The notes under the pieces are model-generated. The model was not told where the DNA came from. It was given only the letters and a program-made list of their open reading frames with translations, and searched no databases. From Nitrospinae bacterium CG22_combo_CG10-13_8_21_14_all_47_10 (GTDB taxonomy: Bacteria; Nitrospinota; Nitrospinia; Nitrospinales; VA-1): 6,400 nucleotides of DNA. Below are positions 1-6,400 of this stretch, piece by piece (position 1 is the stretch's first letter; the number at the start of each line of letters is the position of its first letter). The position numbers were made by a program, and so were the translations under genes. Location of the stretch: positions 1 to 6,400 of the forward strand of contig PCTK01000217.1 in NCBI GenBank assembly GCA_002786505.1, read 5' to 3'.

Positions 1-2
1 CC

Positions 3-284
3 AAGCTCAATTTTGAGCACTACCCCAAGATGGCGGAAAAAAAGCTTAAAGAGATCCGGGACCAGCCCATTAAAGACTTCGGAATCATCGACATGAGCAT
101 CATTCACCGGATCGGCCCCATCGACATCGGTGAAAATATTGTCTTGATCATTGCCGTTGGGGAACACCGGGGAGAAACTTTCAAGGCCTGCGAATGGGCC
201 ATCGCTGAACTCAAACGTACCACGCCCATCTGGAAACGCGAAACCACCTCAACCGGTGAAGTCTGGGTTCAAGACACGCCCTAG
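3..284 (+). CDS. moaE: MoaE, molybdopterin synthase catalytic subunit (3' part; start lies before the window)
   Basis: MoaE is the large subunit of cytoplasmic molybdopterin synthase. With the thiocarboxylated small subunit MoaD it puts the two dithiolene sulfurs into precursor Z (cPMP), giving molybdopterin for the molybdenum cofactor. The frame is open from the window edge, so about 93 codons are visible of a protein usually near 140-150 residues, and the N-terminal third is missing. The internal ATG at base 30 is not the real start, because the in-frame codons before it read KLNFEHYPK, matching the family. Visible hallmarks are the HRIG motif (bases 105-116), GEHRGETFKACEWAI (bases 159-203), and LKRTTPIWKRE near the end. 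The lysines at bases 213-215 and 234-236 are seven residues apart, as are catalytic Lys119 and Lys126 of the E. coli enzyme. The gene ends in TAG. It has no functional link to the repair genes downstream; a moaD or other cofactor gene could lie upstream, outside the window. Confidence 0.93.
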   Translation, partial: KLNFEHYPKMAEKKLKEIRDQPIKDFGIIDMSIIHRIGPIDIGENIVLIIAVGEHRGETFKACEWAIAELKRTTPIWKRETTSTGEVWVQDTP

Positions 285-440
285 GCGTACAACTGTGGTA
301 TTCCCTTCCGCAAATTTCATGCCCCAAAGGGGTGCAATTGCCTTATCTTGTAGCAATCATTCATGATGGTTTGATTAACCTTTGCCCTCTACTTCTCCGG
401 GGCCAATTCACTTTGGGCTCAGCCGGGGTCCTCATCGCTT
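285..440. other. Intergenic gap between moaE and the repair gene pair
   Basis: This gap of 156 bases has no supported gene. The one small open frame crossing it (151-366, +) overlaps moaE out of frame and resembles nothing. It holds a short GC hairpin, CCCC-AAA-GGGG at 322-332, directly followed by the palindromic GGTGCAATTGCC (331-342), and a small GGC-TCA-GCC repeat at 416-424. No run of T follows the hairpin, so it is not a convincing intrinsic terminator. I found no strong -35/-10 pair: the best, TTGCCT (338-343) and CATGAT (362-367) with an 18-base spacer, match the consensus at only four of six positions each. A promoter for the repair genes is expected here from the gap and the change of function, but the sequence does not prove it. 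Confidence 0.5.
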
Positions 441-3101
441 ATGAACGAGCCATTTAATCCTATTATATTAACTGTCAACAGCCGATTGGCCCGCTGGCTT
501 TTACTGGAACAAGATGAGAAGAAGAGAAATGCCGGTGAAAAAGCCTGGGAAACTCCACCGATACTCTCCTTATCAGCCTGGTTACGAGAAGCCTGGCTGG
601 GATCATGGCCGACCCTGTATCTTCTTAGCGATTTACAGTGCGAAAAAATCTGGCAACAAATAATTGCCCAGGATGCCGCCCGGCTCGACCTCGTTCACCT
701 TCAAGGGGTAGCCTCTCAGGCTCGTCAAGCCTTTACCCTGATCCATGAGTACCGCCTGCCTCGGGACCCAAAACTTTATGAGTTGACCGATGAGGCAAAA
801 ACCTTTCGGAGTTGGACAAAAAAATATGAAAAACGCATTTCCGCACTGGGTGCTTTAGACCCCTGCATGCTTATGGATGCTGTAAAAAACTCGATGCAGA
901 AAGGGGACATTCCCCTCCCACCCTCTCTTCGTCTAATGGGTTTTGAAGAGCAAAGTCCTCAACTGAAAATTTTTCTCGATTTTCTTCTCGCAAAAGGTGC
1001 CCATGTTGAATTTATATCACCCGTACCGGCCCCACAAACACTTGAGGAACAACTCAAGGACCATCCCGCTCATGTCAGGGAATATGAAAACAGGCAGGGA
1101 GAAGCTCAAGCCTGCGCTCGCTGGGTAAGATCAATATTCCAACCGGGAAAACGTATCGGCATCGTTGTGCCAGAACTGGAAAAATATCGCGCGCTTCTCA
1201 AACGTGAGTTGGCGGCAGAACTGGTACCCGAATCCATTTTCATTTCGGATGAACAAATTTTACCGTTTAATATTTCACTGGCTCCTCCCTTGTCTCAGGA
1301 GCCCATGATCAAAATGGCATTGAACCTGTTAAGCATAAAAACTACTGTTGTTCCCATCAGCGCGTTCCTGTCATTCATCCAAAGTCCATTTTTTGGTTTT
1401 TCGTATCCACCTGATCAGGAAATATCCGATCTGGAGCGAAAACTGCGGCGCAAAAGAGTGCTCTCCATCTCTCTTGACCAGTTCCATCCAGTTTCTGGTT
1501 CACAATTGAGTAAGTTTGTAGAAAGCTTGAAATCCTGGACCTTGAACAGTAAAAGTTTGTTATCAGGAAAGTGGGCAGAGGAATTATCGGAATTTTTAAA
1601 ATCCATCGGTTGGCCCGGAAAATCCATGGCCGACCAGCAATCCGTTTTGTCAAAACGTCATCAGGCCTTTGAAGCCTGGAAAGATTGTTTGAATGAGCTT
1701 TGTTCCCTGAACCAGATTCTCGGCCCTATTGACAGGTTGCAAGCTCTAAATCATCTTACCAATATAATTCAAGGCAAACCTTTTCAGACTAAAACACCGG
1801 AGCATTCCATCCAGGTTATCGGCCTTCTGGAATCATCCGGAATGCAATTTGATCATTTGTGGGTTATGGGTTGCCATAGTGAAGCGCTCCCCACCCACCC
1901 AGAACCCAATCCTTTCATTCCCTACGAAATCCGCAGTAAGTGTTCTATCCCGCGCTCCAACCCACAACGGGAGCTAAAATTTGCAGAACAGTCCCTGAAC
2001 CGCCTGCTGATGGCCGCACCCGAAATTTATTTCAGCTTTCCCCTTCATGATGGAGATCTGGATCTGGAAATCAGTCCCTTGTTAAAAAATTTTCCAAAGA
2101 ACGAAGCGGCAGTTTATCCTTCCAGGCGAATCAAAGATCAAGTCATGGTCCTGAACGATCTCGAAGAGTTCGCGGAGCCCGCATTTTTACCAGCAACCGA
2201 TTCAGAAAAAACCCTTTTTAAAACCCAAGGTATTTCTTCCGGATATTCCCTGCTCAAGGACCAGGTGGAATGCCCTTTCATGGCCTTCGCCAGGCACCGT
2301 TTAAACAGCGACCGCCATCAAGTGCCCGAGGTTGATTTTGACAGTCTGGACCGTGGTAACGTCATCCATAAGGCTCTTGAATTATTCTGGTCGAAAACAG
2401 GCAACCTGAAAAACCTTTTAAACCTTTCCGAACATTCCCTCGAACAACAACTTGATCAATTCGTCCGGGAGGCTATTAAAATTTGCTCAGAACGAACCAG
2501 TGGTCAAACGCAATTCAACCAACTGGAAATAGAACGAAACGTACGGGTTATCCATGACTGGCTACGCGATGTGGAACTCAAAAGACCCGATTTCAAGGTG
2601 CTTCGAAATGAGGAAGGCATTTCAATAGACCTCTGCGGCATAAAACTTCTGTTGAGAATTGATCGCATTGATGAAATCCCGGAAAAAGGTTTGCTCTTGA
2701 TCGACTATAAAACAGGAAGGAATGCAAAACCAGCAGACTGGTTTGCAGAGAAAATACGCGCCCCACAACTACCGCTTTATGCCATCGCCAAACTGCCCGC
2801 AGGTTTGGCCTATGGTCACTTGACAATCGCCAATCCCGAATTCAAGGGCACGACTATTCCCGATCTGCCGCTGGGAAAATTTAAAAATACGGATTTCACC
2901 CAGTCCAGCGAGTTTACCTCCTGGGAAGAGTTGCTGGAGCACTGGAAAAATAATTTAAACGCTGTCGCGGATGAGTTTTTAAAGGGGAACCATGAAGTTT
3001 TGCCTATAAATAAAGGGGAACCCTGTCGGCATTGCGAGTTTGGCTCACTTTGCAGAATTCGGGAAATTGCAAACCTGGAAACTCAGGAGGATATTCCTTG
3101 A
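441..3101 (+). CDS. AddB-like PD-(D/E)XK nuclease with iron-sulfur cysteines ('probable DNA repair protein' family)
   Basis: This is probably the B subunit of an AddAB-type helicase-nuclease that resects double-strand breaks before RecA loading. The 886-residue protein begins with a degenerate helicase-like part: ILTVNSRLAR (9-18) stands where AddB normally has its P-loop, and no GxGKT is present. Next come a GEAQACARWVR segment (220-230), RIGIVVPEL (238-246), and IGLLESSGMQFDHLWVMG (460-477), typical of this short AddB-like family (I recall it as TIGR03623). The C-terminus is a RecB/Cas4-type nuclease: GNVIH (639-643), Asp741, IDYKTG (754-759, Asp755 and Lys757) and QLPLY (776-780). Cys611 and Cys862, Cys865, Cys871 (CxxCx5C) match the 4Fe-4S ligands of AddB. 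B. subtilis AddB is longer, near 1160 residues. The ATG is chosen because the frame has no other ATG, GTG or TTG back to a stop at 372-374, and the N-terminus fits the family; its ribosome site (GGGG, 425-428) is weak. The stop overlaps the next gene's start. The addB symbol is withheld because the family is divergent. Confidence 0.9.
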   Translation: MNEPFNPIILTVNSRLARWLLLEQDEKKRNAGEKAWETPPILSLSAWLREAWLGSWPTLYLLSDLQCEKIWQQIIAQDAARLDLVHLQGVASQARQAFTLIHEYRLPRDPKLYELTDEAKTFRSWTKKYEKRISALGALDPCMLMDAVKNSMQKGDIPLPPSLRLMGFEEQSPQLKIFLDFLLAKGAHVEFISPVPAPQTLEEQLKDHPAHVREYENRQGEAQACARWVRSIFQPGKRIGIVVPELEKYRALLKRELAAELVPESIFISDEQILPFNISLAPPLSQEPMIKMALNLLSIKTTVVPISAFLSFIQSPFFGFSYPPDQEISDLERKLRRKRVLSISLDQFHPVSGSQLSKFVESLKSWTLNSKSLLSGKWAEELSEFLKSIGWPGKSMADQQSVLSKRHQAFEAWKDCLNELCSLNQILGPIDRLQALNHLTNIIQGKPFQTKTPEHSIQVIGLLESSGMQFDHLWVMGCHSEALPTHPEPNPFIPYEIRSKCSIPRSNPQRELKFAEQSLNRLLMAAPEIYFSFPLHDGDLDLEISPLLKNFPKNEAAVYPSRRIKDQVMVLNDLEEFAEPAFLPATDSEKTLFKTQGISSGYSLLKDQVECPFMAFARHRLNSDRHQVPEVDFDSLDRGNVIHKALELFWSKTGNLKNLLNLSEHSLEQQLDQFVREAIKICSERTSGQTQFNQLEIERNVRVIHDWLRDVELKRPDFKVLRNEEGISIDLCGIKLLLRIDRIDEIPEKGLLLIDYKTGRNAKPADWFAEKIRAPQLPLYAIAKLPAGLAYGHLTIANPEFKGTTIPDLPLGKFKNTDFTQSSEFTSWEELLEHWKNNLNAVADEFLKGNHEVLPINKGEPCRHCEFGSLCRIREIANLETQEDIP
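3085..3090 (+). promoter_or_regulatory. Shine-Dalgarno AGGAGG for the AddA-like gene
   Basis: AGGAGG lies inside the last codons of the AddB-like gene, ten bases before the ATG at 3101. It is a full-consensus site and much stronger than anything before the upstream gene's start. It fixes the ATG at 3101 as the start, together with the TGATG overlap (stop 3099-3101, start 3101-3103) and the family-like N-terminus. The arrangement indicates translational coupling and may also let the motor subunit be initiated independently. Confidence 0.8.
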
Positions 3102-6100
3102 TGCTGGCAGATGAAAAAATAAGAAAGCAAGCACTTGAGCAGGACAAATCTTTCATCGTTCAGGCTCCGGCGGGATCGGGAAAAACCGAATTGCTCATCC
3201 AACGTTATTTAAAACTTTTGGGACTGGCAAATTTCCCGGAAGAAATCCTGGCAATGACTTTTACCCGAAAAGCCGCGGCGGAAATGAAGAAAAGGATTTT
3301 TTCTGCCCTCACCGAAGCTCAAACCTGTCAGCAACCCGACCAATCCCACGCCCGATTCACCTGGGAGTTAGCGCAAAAAGTTTTGAAGCAGGATAAATCG
3401 CGGGAATGGAATTTGATGAATAATCCTGCCCGGCTGAGAATTGTCACCATTGACTCATTTTGTTCTTCTCTTACACGACGGATGCCCTTGCTGTCAGGAA
3501 TGGGCGCGGGTTTGGACATCCAGGAAAATGCCAGAAGTCTCTATCGAGAAACGGCCAAAAACATTCTGAACCTGGCGGAGAGCGAAACCAATCCTTATGG
3601 CGTACTGGTACGAAATATTCTCCGGCATATTGATAATTCAAAAGAAGATTTCATAAACAGAATCGTCCAGCTTTTGACCAAGAGAGACCAATGGATGATC
3701 TCGTTTTTCGATCCACGTGAAAACCTGGAAAGACATTCTTTAGATGAGGAGTATAGGAAAAAACTGGAGCGTACCCTCGCGGGTTTGGTTCAATCCCGGC
3801 TCGGTGAAATGAGGGATTTATTTACCGTCAATGTCCAGAAGAGGATATGGAAGGTAGCCAATTATTCAGGCAGGAATATTGATAATACTTCTCACCCCTG
3901 TGCCTGTCTTGCGGACCTCCAGAACTTTCCCGACACCACCATCGGTAGTCTGGAAATATGGAAAGGATTGGCTCATCTATTTTTGACGCAATCCAATACT
4001 TACAGAAAAAAACCGGATGTGCGATTGGGTTTTCCATCCGGCAAAGATGACGAAGCAAAAAAAATGAAGGACAAATTTGTCGAGTTGGTGAATTCTTTGC
4101 AGGAAAACCCTGCCCTGCTCGTGGGACTTGCCAAAGTAAAAAAACTTCCTCGGGGACACTTTACCGATATGGAATGGGATTTGCTGAAATCCACCATCCG
4201 CCTGTTAGCAGAAATTAATAAAAAGCTGAAAGATGTTTTTTCGGCCCGACAGATCACCGACTTCACTGAAATTTCCTTGTCTGCCATCAACAGTCTGGTC
4301 CAGAAGGATGAAGATGGGGAGGAACAGCCAACCGATTTGCTTTTTTATCTTGATTGCAAAATCCATCACATCCTGGTGGATGAGTATCAGGATACCTCCT
4401 TCAAGCAGGAAGAGCTATTGCGCAGGCTAACCTCAGAGTGGAGCGATGATGATGGCCGCACGCTTTTCATTGTCGGTGACCCCAAACAATCCATTTACCG
4501 CTTCAGGGATGCGGAGGTAGGTTTGTTCATAAGAACTCAAGATCGTGGACTGGGGGCTTTGCAGTTAAAATCATTGTTACTGGAATCCAACTTCCGCTCC
4601 CAAAAAAACCTTGTCGACTGGGTCAACGCCTGCTTTAAAAAAATATTTCCAAAACATGATGACCCGGATCTTGGCTCAATTTCCTACACCCCATCATCAG
4701 CGGTTTTACAAGAAAGTATGCACCCGGGGGTGCAGTATCATCCAGTCCCGCACCAGGAGGATAGTCAGGCTATTTCTGAAGATGAAGCGCAGAGGGTAAC
4801 AGCTCTGGTCAAAGATCTGCAATCAAAATATCCCAACAAAAGTCTGGCGATATTGGTAAGGGGACGAAATCATCTCACTTCAATTGTCAGGTTTTTTAAC
4901 GAGGCATGCGTTGCGTTCAAGGCAGAGGCTATCGATGCCCTCACAGATCGGTCGGCAATTCTCGACCTGCTGTCCCTACTCCGGGCTTTACGTTTTCCCG
5001 GTGACCGAACCGCCTGGCTATCAATTTTAAGAGCACCCTGGTGTGGTTTATCTTTGACGGATATTCATGCATTGGTTGAACTGGATAAGACAACGCCGGT
5101 CTGGTCTCTACTCAACGATCGCATTGGGATTCTCAGTAAAGACGGACAAAAAAGGGCACAGGATCTTGTTGATAATATCCAGAATTTTTTAAAGGGCTTT
5201 CATGAACAAAATTTTCGCGATGTTCTGGAAGGATGCTGGATCAAACTGGGTGGACCCGCCTGTCTGCAGGGAACCAGTCCCGATGATATTGAAGTGTTCT
5301 TCAATAAAGTTGAAGAGATCACCACTGCGGGGCAGGAAGAGCAATTTGAGAATTTCGATCAGATCCTGACGGATTTGTATGCCAGTCCCTTGGCGACCCA
5401 TGAAAATGCCGTGCAAATCATGACCATGCATAAGGCAAAAGGCCTGGAGTTTGATTTTGTGATTTTACCTGGGCTTGGCAAACCCATCAAAGCGGACGAA
5501 AAGCGATTGATTTACTGGATGCCACATGGCGATGAGCTGTTACTCGCCCCTATTGAGGAAAAAGGCGGTGAAGCTTCGCCGATTTATGAGTTTTTGTCTG
5601 ACCTGAATAAAGAGAAAGAGGAGTTTGAAAGCTTGAGGCTCCTTTATGTGGCCGCAACCAGGGCTAAATCCCAACTCCACCTGTTTGGACATTTGAAACC
5701 GCACAAGGATGAAAAGTGGAAGCCCAATCCCAAATCCTTGCTGAACAAGCTATGGCCGCATATCAAGGAAGAATGGCTGGAAAAGCTCATTGAAATTACC
5801 GGACCTGAGCTTTCAAAATCCAGGCAGGCAGGCACAGACATGCATTCCATTCACCGTCTACCCGGCAATTTTTTATTTCCTGGACCGATGGATTCCATAA
5901 TTGAAGGGCAGGCGGTTGACATTGAAGATGAAAAATATTTAGAACCCGAATACTACTGGGCAGGCAATACGGCGCGATGTCTGGGGAACTTTCTGCACCG
6001 TTGCCTCCATGATATAAGCCTGGAAGGATTAGAAAACTGGTCTGAAGAAAGAATCAAAAAACTGGCGCCAAATTTCAAGTCAGCCCTTTTGGCGGAAGGT

Positions 6101-6400
6101 TTGCCCCTGGAGAAGGCAGAGGAGGCCTTAAGCTCTGGCCTTCTTGCGCTCTCAAATATCTTTGCAGATGAGCGCGGAAAGTGGATTTTAGCTTTTCATG
6201 AAAACGCTCATTCCGAGTATCCCCTGACATTCTTTGAGAAAAACCGGTACATCCGAAATGTCATTGACCGTACTTTTGTCGATGATGGAATTCGTTGGGT
6301 TATCGATTATAAAACTGGAACGCATAAAGGCGGCGGGAAAAACCTTGAAATATTTTTAGACAATGAGGTACAACGTTACAGAAACCAGTTGGACCGCTAT
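3101..6400 (+). CDS. addA: AddA-like UvrD/RecB-family helicase-nuclease (3' end beyond window)
   Basis: This is the ATP-driven 3'-5' motor, with a nuclease domain, of an AddAB-type complex that unwinds and degrades double-strand ends. I translated the frame by hand: it is open for all 1100 visible codons. Superfamily 1A motifs occur in order: APAGSGKT (22-29, Walker A), TFTRKAAAEM (53-62), IVTIDSFC (114-121), DEYQDTS (427-433, Walker B), GDPKQSIYRFR (459-469), SNFRS (496-500), MTMHKAKGLEFD (774-785) and LLYVAATRAK (847-856). The C-terminal nuclease has GNFLH (962-966), Asp1056, IDYKTG (1068-1073, Asp1069 and Lys1071) and QLDRY (1096-1100), which ends at the window edge. AddA and RecB are about 1180-1230 residues long and end soon after this motif, so a few tens of residues are probably missing. 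About 300 residues separate motifs Ic and II, as expected for the inserted 1B region. It overlaps the AddB-like gene by one base. The architecture clearly separates it from plain UvrD or Rep; the addA symbol rests on architecture and the partner, and many databases say only 'UvrD-helicase domain-containing protein'. Confidence 0.92.
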   Translation, partial: MLADEKIRKQALEQDKSFIVQAPAGSGKTELLIQRYLKLLGLANFPEEILAMTFTRKAAAEMKKRIFSALTEAQTCQQPDQSHARFTWELAQKVLKQDKSREWNLMNNPARLRIVTIDSFCSSLTRRMPLLSGMGAGLDIQENARSLYRETAKNILNLAESETNPYGVLVRNILRHIDNSKEDFINRIVQLLTKRDQWMISFFDPRENLERHSLDEEYRKKLERTLAGLVQSRLGEMRDLFTVNVQKRIWKVANYSGRNIDNTSHPCACLADLQNFPDTTIGSLEIWKGLAHLFLTQSNTYRKKPDVRLGFPSGKDDEAKKMKDKFVELVNSLQENPALLVGLAKVKKLPRGHFTDMEWDLLKSTIRLLAEINKKLKDVFSARQITDFTEISLSAINSLVQKDEDGEEQPTDLLFYLDCKIHHILVDEYQDTSFKQEELLRRLTSEWSDDDGRTLFIVGDPKQSIYRFRDAEVGLFIRTQDRGLGALQLKSLLLESNFRSQKNLVDWVNACFKKIFPKHDDPDLGSISYTPSSAVLQESMHPGVQYHPVPHQEDSQAISEDEAQRVTALVKDLQSKYPNKSLAILVRGRNHLTSIVRFFNEACVAFKAEAIDALTDRSAILDLLSLLRALRFPGDRTAWLSILRAPWCGLSLTDIHALVELDKTTPVWSLLNDRIGILSKDGQKRAQDLVDNIQNFLKGFHEQNFRDVLEGCWIKLGGPACLQGTSPDDIEVFFNKVEEITTAGQEEQFENFDQILTDLYASPLATHENAVQIMTMHKAKGLEFDFVILPGLGKPIKADEKRLIYWMPHGDELLLAPIEEKGGEASPIYEFLSDLNKEKEEFESLRLLYVAATRAKSQLHLFGHLKPHKDEKWKPNPKSLLNKLWPHIKEEWLEKLIEITGPELSKSRQAGTDMHSIHRLPGNFLFPGPMDSIIEGQAVDIEDEKYLEPEYYWAGNTARCLGNFLHRCLHDISLEGLENWSEERIKKLAPNFKSALLAEGLPLEKAEEALSSGLLALSNIFADERGKWILAFHENAHSEYPLTFFEKNRYIRNVIDRTFVDDGIRWVIDYKTGTHKGGGKNLEIFLDNEVQRYRNQLDRY

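Noticed and set aside
151..366. Small + strand open frame overlapping the end of moaE
   Set aside because: It is out of frame with a well-supported moaE and has no recognisable protein features or good ribosome site.
338..367. Possible promoter TTGCCT and CATGAT with an 18-base spacer
   Set aside because: Each box matches only four of six consensus positions, a level common by chance, so it is not listed as a promoter.
1375..1653. Antisense open frames inside the AddB-like gene
   Set aside because: They lie opposite a gene with clear family motifs, their compositions look random, and none has a recognisable domain.
3828..4290. Cluster of overlapping antisense open frames inside the AddA-like gene
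   Set aside because: They are shadows of the + strand helicase frame, which stays open without a stop through the whole region.
5821..5833. Three CAGG units in a row, a possible phase-variable repeat in the AddA-like gene
   Set aside because: Three units are too few for likely slippage switching, and the reading frame is intact through it.
441..6400. A phage-defence island built on a helicase and a nuclease
   Set aside because: The gene pair has the full AddAB architecture and sits beside a housekeeping gene, with no integrase, transposase, methylase or other defence gene in view. General DNA repair explains it better.

Overview
The window shows an ordinary-looking bacterial chromosome segment. 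Three genes lie on the + strand: the 3' end of moaE (molybdopterin synthase large subunit), an intergenic gap of 156 bases, and then a two-gene unit for an AddAB/RecB-type double-strand-break-processing helicase-nuclease. The organism cannot be named from this. The genes are bacterial in style (Shine-Dalgarno sequence, start and stop codons overlapping by one base), base composition is close to balanced, and the proteins look like those of Gram-negative bacteria, in the broad proteobacterial or Nitrospinota-like range. That placement is only an impression.

Bases 1-284 encode the last ~93 residues of MoaE, with both active-site lysines present. Bases 285-440 hold no convincing gene; there is one small GC hairpin and no clear promoter or terminator. 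Bases 441-3101 encode an 886-residue AddB-like protein of the type databases call 'probable DNA repair protein' or 'PD-(D/E)XK nuclease family protein'. It lacks a Walker A motif, has a complete RecB/Cas4-type nuclease site, and has the four-cysteine pattern that holds an iron-sulfur cluster in AddB. From base 3101 to the window edge, an AddA-like protein runs for at least 1100 residues. It has all the superfamily 1A helicase motifs and a second complete nuclease site at its C-terminus.

The two repair genes overlap as TGATG, so they are almost certainly co-translated and their products probably form one complex. The A subunit would be the ATP-driven motor and one nuclease. The B subunit would be a non-motor scaffold with the second nuclease. 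By analogy with AddAB, the complex would resect double-strand ends to prepare them for RecA. No mobile element, CRISPR array, tRNA or rRNA was seen. The most interesting point is the compact B subunit without a P-loop, whose recombination-hotspot (Chi) sequence cannot be predicted from known examples.
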